Shown in pieces: positions 27,901-36,900 of a stretch of DNA of 64,000 nt (positions are counted from its first letter, which is position 1; the number at the start of each line of letters is the position of its first letter). Made by a program: the position numbers and the translations under genes. The stretch comes from Symsagittifera roscoffensis (lineage: Eukaryota; Xenacoelomorpha; Acoela; Convolutidae). The stretch is taken from assembly GCF_963678635.1 (NCBI RefSeq), contig NC_087062.1, forward strand, positions 80,890,751-80,954,750. The letters run 5' to 3'. The notes beneath the pieces were generated by a model that worked only from the letters and a program-made list of their open reading frames with translations, was not told the DNA's origin and ran no database searches.

Positions 27901-30900
27901 AGAAGTCTACGAAAGCATGCCGATTAACAACCATCCCAGATCTTACAGTTTGCAAGTGAAAAACAAAGGGAAAACGAGCCGAAAAAATTAGGACGAAAAC
28001 CACGAATCCGAAAAAAAACTTCATTTTTCCAATTAGTTTCATTGAAATGGATTACTACCTAATATGAACCTCGATAGTTTTATTTTTTTAATTGAATTTT
28101 CAAGAAAAAAATTAAGTCAGGCTGCACGCGAATCTGCACGCTTTTCTTACAGATTTGTAAGAATCTTGTTTAGAGGAAAAAAACTGTAAATAGAGTTACT
28201 AATCACAAGACATTCAATCTCATAAGCGTAAAAATGCGTGTTTAAAATCTAGCCTGAGAGCCCATTGGACGATGAGTGGTGACAGGGGAACAGTTTGAAC
28301 GTCTGTTTGTCTCCCCTCTTTTTACACAGCCAGTTCAAGTCTCCGGCTGAGGGGATCTTTGCCAGGTAAGAGTGACGTAATGGGTCACTTAGGTCCACAA
28401 TAGAAACAGACGCCACGCACCAACTGCCACTCCATCCACTGTTGTCGTGCTCCAATCTACAATATGGACATTATGATGAAACGAAAAGTGAACTGGCTTG
28501 TTTAATCGTTGCTACCAAATTTAAACCGATTTTCATAGATCGTGTTAGAGTTTAAACTTTTTGGTATACGTGGAAGCAGGCTACATCATTCGCCCATTTG
28601 ACCAGCTGAAAGCTTTCAAAAAAAAAACCCTTTCGCGAACTTCAATAAAAAGAATTACATGATCAAATCACAAGAGCGTTTTTATGGCGCAGTGAAATTA
28701 CAGTTCTTTGGCTCCAATGCTCTTTGATCCGACCGAGAGGGTTTTAACATGTAAAACAGAGAACTAATCTTGACTTGTGTACCGTGACAGCCTTTTTCAA
28801 TTCAAAAGAGAACCCGAAAATGTCAGGGATTACTTTCAAATGCCGACTGATGAGTAACAACTATCGGTAGCTTTTCAACAAATCTGTTATTGCAGACAAT
28901 CGACATAATTTGATGGATACTTATTGACAAAAAGATCATTTTGTTGATTCGATTTTCCTCTTCTCATTGTAATAATTGTGAACCAACTGAATTTAATTTT
29001 GTCAACTATGAATAGGAAAAGAATGATTTGTTTCAGAGATGACAGCACTGCAGGAAGGATGTCAACAAGAACTCAGACATCAGTCTATTGTCACTCTCAG
29101 TCTAGCTAAAGTCTTCTCTTTGTCTTGTCCTTCTCATTTAATCAAACTCATTATGTCTCGAACTACAATTAAAATCAGTCAGTTGGGAACAATTAAAATA
29201 CTCAAATCGAAACCATCACACCATCCACACTGGTCTTACCTTACACCGACGTTATACAATTTCGCCGACAACTGGGCGGTCACTTAGTTTGCAGACTGCA
29301 CAGTAGAATAACAGAGAATTGTTTTTGAATTCGAAATCGTAGATCTGAACAAAAAAAGAAGCCAGCATGGGTGACGATTTATGCGCCGCGGACATTCGAA
29401 AACAACCAGCAGGTCAGATGAACAATATCAGCCAGCAGCACAACTTTCAGTCCTCTTCCACCTCTTTAGCGTCCGGTAACCGGAGACTCAACAAACGGAG
29501 CAAGAATAGGCGACAAGACCACAAGTATCAGCATCAACACCACTTCAACAGTCGTCATCCCGGCTATAATCCAGTTGCTGCAGCAGCAGCCGCAGCTGCC
29601 AAGGCGAAAGGGAAAGCAGGCGGTGGGCAAGGGGCGGTTGGGTTGGGGGTGGAAGAATTGAGTTGCAGCAGCAGTTGTAGCAGTAGCCACTACTCGACAT
29701 CAGATGAAGAGGTATCAAACTCGCCGTTTTCCATACATTCACTTTCTCAAGTGAGCCGCTTTCTCAAATTCAAATAGCCAAACCTATATGTTAAATAATG
29801 CCATGTTGCAGAAGTTAAGTCAAATTACATCACTACCAAAAACCTAAGGTTATTCATACAGCCAACTCGTAACGTAATGTTTCAACAGCATAACAGTCAC
29901 TAGGATTCGGCAAAGACAATCTATTTAGACTGGTTTGTTTTAGGTGGTGGTGGAGAAATGGTGTTCCTCATCAACTAACATCTCCACTCAGAAACCAGTA
30001 AAGTTTTTTTATATTTTAGAACTATATTTTCTCTATACTTTACCTATGCCAAAATGTACATTTATTCAGTCTTGAACTAGATCCAGGCTTTGTCAGAACG
30101 TTATTACAATGAAATTGATTTCATAATAATTTTTAATTCAAACTCTTTGCTCCAGGAATCCTGGAGACAGAACCCAGTAAAGGAGGTGACTTTCGATGAG
30201 CAAGCAGGACAATCAGGCGGAGACAAAGATCAGAACGCAGACCAGGAAGACGAAATCAAACAGTTAGTATTCCAATTATTCAGTTCTCACACTCGCTTTT
30301 CCTTTTTTCCACAAAAAATAATATGCCTTAGAACTGATTTGTTGTTCCGACCATTGGGATCAAAATTTGCAAAAACTCAAAAAACTGCAAAACCTGAAAA
30401 AAAAAATCGTTTTTCAAGTAACTTTTCTACAAAAATTGTTTATCAATTTGCTTACTTTAATATAGCTGTCGAATTTACCTAATCCCTAGTTTTTTCAGCT
30501 GCGTTTATCACACACAACGCAAAAACAACAATACTTTGAAAAAACTATTATCGTAACATTCTGAGCTACTTGCACAGTAACCGGCTTTCCTGGTTTGGTT
30601 TTGTTGATACGCGTGTTTTCCGAGCGCTAACATTTCAATCGAATACGCTTTTCATGTATTGCAAAAAGATTTGATACTCACACAATATAGATAATTCGTA
30701 GATTTTAACCGTTGGATAAGTCCTGAAACTTTACTAGGAACCATAGAGAAGAAACGCTTAACGAGATCCACAAAAAACTGGGCCGAAAAGTATAATAATT
30801 CTGATGAACAAATTTCAGATGGAAATTCGGCTTGCTGCAGTTCTACAACGACGTCTCCTACAGCGTGCTGGTCTTGATGGCTCCATGTTTAGCAGAGGCC

Positions 30901-33900
30901 TACCTGATCAAACAGAACAAGGGTAGCAGGATGGCGGCAGGCGCAATGGCCATGTTCATTCTGCCGCTCATTCTAGGTATTATATACTTTTTATGAACAA
31001 TTGTCTAAAAGTAGAAAGAACCCACAGATGCTGATAAACATCATCATCATCGTCGGAAAATTAATTAGGATCGGTTGACTCTTTTGTTAAGCAAGGGGTG
31101 GTTTGAATTTTTATATTTTAGAACGCTGTTTTCTTCATCCTTTACCTATGCCAAAATGAACAATTATTCAGTCTTGAACTAGATCCAGGCTTCGTCAGAA
31201 CGTTATTACATTGAAACTTATTTCATGATGAACACCTTTTCCGGAAACAAACAACTGATTTTTAATTTAAATTATGTGCTCCAGGAATCCTATTGTTTCT
31301 CGTGCTCTTTTACTGCATGTGGCCCGGAGCTCTCAGTTGGACCACTGTTGTTCTCCTAGTTTGTGTGTTGGCCATCATCTGCACAGTTTGTATACTTGCC
31401 CGGACGGCCCTTCTTTCTGACACTCGGACGGAGATGAGGAAAAGTTACGGAATCTATGACACTTCAGTGAACGACTCGTGTACTGTGTTCTGTTGTTATC
31501 ACCTGTCCCTATGTCAGATGCTACAAGAGAGAAAGTATCAGACGCATATACCGACACCCAATAAGGACATCGAAAGGCAGGAGAAGCAGTAGCCGGTTCC
31601 TAATCACTTCAATTTTTTAGTACCAGAGCCACGATCATCTTACATTTAGTACAACACACATTTCGCTCACAATCTGCTCCATAATTAATTTTTTCATTAT
31701 GAAATTTTCCCAACTAAGCATAGCAAGCTGTAGGCAGTTACCGAAGCATAGGCACCCTTGAAACGAAAGACTCATTATTCAAAGAAAATTACTACGAAAA
31801 AAATGAATTCACGCCATAAAAAATTTCGCGTGTGAGAGAGACAAATATTGGAACACTCACTTAATTTTGACAATCTCGCCCACTGCTAGAACTGACTGTA
31901 GTCGGAAGGTTGATTCTGATCCCCTGAGAAGATCACTTTTTCTGTCTGCTCTCACCAGTTGCAGACGGGGGGTGCTTCTCTGCTCACTGTAGAGAGTGAG
32001 GAACACGTTGGCAGATGTGCCTCCCTCACTAACATCTGCCGTTTTCACCACCACTTCGTAGTCTGACAACCAAAAAACAATGTCAACGTCAGAACATATA
32101 ACGAAAAAAACACCTAAAAAATTCGACAGAAATCTGTTGTTTCGAACAAATTGTTCCGAGTTATGGACAAAAGAAAACTCACAAATTTTCAAAACATATT
32201 CACATTAATGAATTTTATCTCATTTTCATCGATTTTGGTGACACATTACAATACGTGGTAGATCCAAATGATTTTACTCAGCTGAGCAAAAAAAATTTGG
32301 TTCCAACCGGGGCATAAGAGATTATAGTCAGATGGTTTAGCCACGTACTATCCAGTCTGACATCTTCGAAGAGAACAGTTACAGAGAGTTACATTTTCAT
32401 AGTTACTGATTTTGCGCAAAACTACGCAATATACGTTACTAAGCTGATAAACCATAGGCCGAACGGTTTAAAATAAAGAAAAAAATAAAATTACTCGAAA
32501 TCAGACATGGTACAATGACAAAATACAGATCTTTCAACAAGAGTAAAAACATTTCAATCGTACTAAAAGCCATGCTTTGCAAACTAAGCCGATAAAAAAC
32601 TAACATACTATAAATGTTATTTTAAAAAAAACGGAAAATGAGCCGAGGGAATCTAGGCCGAAAAACAAGAATCGAAAAAAGTTCCAACGTTTTTTCAAAA
32701 AATTTATTAGAATAAGAGTTACTGCCAAAAACGGACCCCACATATTTACTACGTAAACGACGATTCTTTAACTTGAACTTTCAAAAAATTGAGCAGGTCT
32801 TGAAATTAATTACCCCTACAAATCGACCATTCTGTGAACAAACTCATTTACATATCTCAAGGGTAAAAAACCCAACTCATAACCGAGAAGACCTATTCTA
32901 CAGCAGTTGTTTCATGCATTTGCGCTTACAGCAGTTGTTTCATGTCTTTTTGCCTCATTAATGCTAAATATTAAGAAGTCTGAGTTGATTAATAAAATCT
33001 CCATTCCTGCATTTTAGCAGACTGACTGGGTAGCATGTGGCTAACACATTTGACCCTGTCCGGGTTCGATTCCCGCTGGGACAATTTTTTTTTTGTAAAG
33101 ACTAGTTGAAAGCAATTCTGCCTTTTATTGTAATATATCACCCAATTCTTCCTGAGATATTTTCAATAGGACAATCAAACCTGTTTTATGTAGACTTTCC
33201 ACAGGGATTGCAGTTAGCTTGCGAGACGCCTGGAAATCTGGAGGTCGGTAGAGTGATAGCCATTTGTCACAGGGAAATCTCCACTTCTTCTGCTGACGCT
33301 GCCTCGAAGGCGAAGTGGCTGATGATGTCTGACACCTCACAACTACTTCCTTCAGGAACCAATCATCATCTTTGTCCTCTCCATCGTGCTACACAACAAA
33401 ATCACTAGTGCGTCAGGCTATAAGTCATAATAAAGTCAGAAAATTAGTCATTATAGCGTCTAAAACCAAAGGGCAAAAAATTGCCAAAATATAATCATTC
33501 ACATCACCAATGAGGCAACATCGCTAAGTCCCTCCAGCTTCATCACTTCTCAATTTCGCTAACACAGCAACGATTCTTTTCACTTATGGAACACACGCTA
33601 CATTGTTGCTTATTAAAAAAGCACTGACAAAAGAAAAGTCATCATGGGGCTGTTAGAAACCAAACCCGACTATCATATTAGAGACCGAGAGCTAACATGA
33701 TGATAAGGAATCGCACCTTGATTGCCAAAGTTTGCAGCTCTCCTAGTTCCTTGTGTTTGATTGTGAAAGTGTGTTTGGAGGAGGGACCTAGATAAACTCT
33801 CTCATCCCTTCCTCTCTCTCGCTCCCTGTCTCCTCCCCTGCTGCTCCTCTTGTACATCAGTCTGTCAGCCGTCTCATCTCGGCGTTTCTTTTGCTTTCTC

Positions 33901-36900
33901 GACCCCTCTCTAGTTTGAACTAACTGTCTGTACTTTGGCATCTTTCCTTCCGCCCCAATAAGCCTGACAAAAATCTGAAATGCAGAAGACACTCAATTGG
34001 AGAAAATAAGAGTTAAATCACTTCTTGCAAACAAAATGGTTGGTTCCGTTTTGATACTTCATAAGCAAACACAAAACAGTTGATCGGAACCGAAACTTAA
34101 ATAACATAGAAAATGCACCTTTCGAAAATGAATCATTTTACAAAGTGCGCCTTGTAATGACTTCGCGTTAACTTTTCAACACTTACGTAAAATGACAATT
34201 TTTTTTGTCGAAAAAACACTTTATAACCCATCAAAACAAAATGAAAGCTGCCATATGAGCCAGTGCTGCGACAGTACAGGCACCAGTGTGCAGAAATGAT
34301 ATTAAGCTTAGTTTTGAATTCTGTTTCTGGTCTACCTCTGATTTATAATATGCGGAAACGTAACACGGAAATGACAAATTTATCCTAATTAGGACAAGTT
34401 GTTACCTCAATTAATTTTAAAAAGATTAACGTAATGGGTTTAAACAATGGGACAAGGATAGCCGATTACTGTGCATCTAGCACAGAATGTTCTGACCATA
34501 CTGGTTAAAAAATGACTAAGGGAAAATTGAAAAATCGAAATCTTGTTAGTCTTAACTACCTGTCATTTTTTTTTTTAGAAAGCACGATTGAATTAGGTGA
34601 AAAATCGGACTTTTCCACCCCCCCTCCACACACAGTTCAAATTTTCCAGTTTTTTAGTTGTATTACGCGTTGTTAAGACTGAATACGTGATGTTACAAAG
34701 TAAGTATGACAAACCAATGTGTTCACAATAGTTAGCTTATTCACCATGAAAAATTTCATTGCATTAAGACAAGGTTTTCAACACTAAAATTCAAATGAAG
34801 AGGATTAGAAAACGGCAAAAATTGTAACCCTACGCCATAGTTCAGTGCTCGAGCCAAAAAAAAAGAGATATACTATATGAGACATTGCCGGTATAAATCA
34901 TGGCCATGATGATGACCACTGCTTCAATTAGGTCTTTTCTACTCACGTTGGCAGATGTGCCTGCATGTGGCTGATGTCCTGTGACCAGAGTCACTCTGTA
35001 CTCTGTCTTTTTCTTCTCCTTCCTCTCCCTCTTCGCCCCCTTTCCCCCAACACTGTGTGCCCTGTCCACTCTATCTCTGTCGTCGTCCGAATAGCGCCGC
35101 CTCCTTCTGCAGGTTGAAGAAAAATACCAACTCATACTTCGAGCAACAACATATATAGACATGCGCTGATTTAAACAAACCAGGCAAGTTTCGCCCTATT
35201 TAAAGTTTCAATTTATTTGGCCCCCTCACACATTTCGCCCCACCACTTCTTTTCGGGTCTTTATGGGTGATATTTAAGAGGCAAGATGTTGGAGGGGCGA
35301 AATGTGCCACCAAGTTTTAGAGGGACAAAAATTTCGAGGAAGAACCGCGCATCGCCCAACTAAAAGCTGCATTTGACCAAGCTCATCGAGAAATTGTTAA
35401 AAGGACACGTTTGCTTTGAGATGCCTAACAAATTTAACTTTATCGCTCTTGTTCAACCTCAAATACGGCTGTCTGAAAAACATATATCTCAGCAAGATTC
35501 GTGAAACTCTACAAAAAATCTCATGAATTAATCAAAATAGACAAAAAAGCATGTACTCACCGGGTGCGAGTGAAGCGCATGTCCGGTTCATCCTCCCCTA
35601 AGACTCCAAACTTCCTCGCAAAGTAGTCTACCAAATGAGGATCTCCAAAGGGGTTATACTCTGGCATTCTGCACAATCTGTTCGTCCCACTCAGCGCCTT
35701 ATCTGGAACATAAAAAAAACAATAAAACCTGAGCAACCATTAATTAGGCAAACTTTTGCAGATAGAATTTTTAAAATGCAAGACTTTACCATGACACACG
35801 GAAAAAAATTAATCAAGTGTCTCTTTATCAGAAACTTTCAGAAACCGCATGGACTAAATTAGTGCCTCCAAAGAAGATCCACTATCACTCAGGAATAACC
35901 GTCTGCTTTTGAGTTAACCTTGAGCTTGAAAACTGAAAGATGAGGGTGAAGAGTAAACCACAGAGACAGATCGTCTATTAGAGAGTCCTCCTCCTCCTCC
36001 TACAGCACTTCTGCTCCTATGCTGCACTTGGTCTTGTCTCCCTCGACCACCGCCAGCACTGGCCACTCTGCTACTCCTAGCAGGCACTGCAACACACTCG
36101 TCATCCAATCTCAATCTTTTTACATTTTAAATCAGCAACTTCAGAACTCCAAAAGACCTGTACAGAGATTCGAACTTTTCCCCAGTACTCTACATGTAGG
36201 TCTTATTTTGTGCAAGACCATTAAGTGATTTTAATTTAAACATTGCTCAATTAAAATTGCTTCAATATAGCAGTTCAAATAGACCGTTGCATTGAATTAT
36301 CGAAACAGTCTATTATCATCGGTCTTTAATTTTCCGTTGCGAAGTATTGAATTGAAATAGTAAAACAGAACTTTTTGAATTTTTTTCCACATCGAGAGAA
36401 AATCATCTACCGCACTCATTTTAATTGAAAATTTAATATCGATATTTTTTCGAGAACTTGACTTTCCTAAATATGTAACGTTTTTCTCCTTAAAGCATTC
36501 ATAAAATCGGGTTTCTCGATTGAACGCTTGACCTGAGAATTTGTACGGTAACTTTGGAGTTAATTTAAAAAAAAAACTTCAAAAGTCAAGTTTCAAACTT
36601 TCACTTGTTTGAAGGCCATAGCTATTTTTTTTAAAAAATCGGCATAGACAATAATAAAGGCAAGCTTCCAACAACCTGTTGAGTCGGTTGAAAATATGAT
36701 ATCAGATTTGGCAGGATAGTTATCGAGAAAACGGTCAAAAAACCGTCGATTTCAGAAGGCAATAACTTATGGTGTAAAAAGATTGGTCGTAGCACCTTAT
36801 GACGGTGGGCTTTTCAAATCCATTCTATTCATTGAAACCAAAATCTTAGACTTGGTAGGTAAATTTTTGAGAAAACACAAAAATCAAAAATATCAGCCAA

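Larger units (their letters stand above)
23033..28253. other. Large intron between LOXHD1-like exons 8 and 9
   Basis: Over 5 kb without PLAT exons. It contains hairpin-repeat copies (about 23371, 25001, 25256, 25300), a short duplication near 23690-23770 ('GAAACCGGGTAT' twice), tRNA-like segments at 24007-24088 and about 27000-27065, and the tandem array at 25480-26790. No gene recognised. Confidence 0.5.

Noticed and set aside
33019-33093. Functional tRNA gene
   Set aside because: The T-arm and terminator are good, but the 5' acceptor strand does not pair with the 3' strand.
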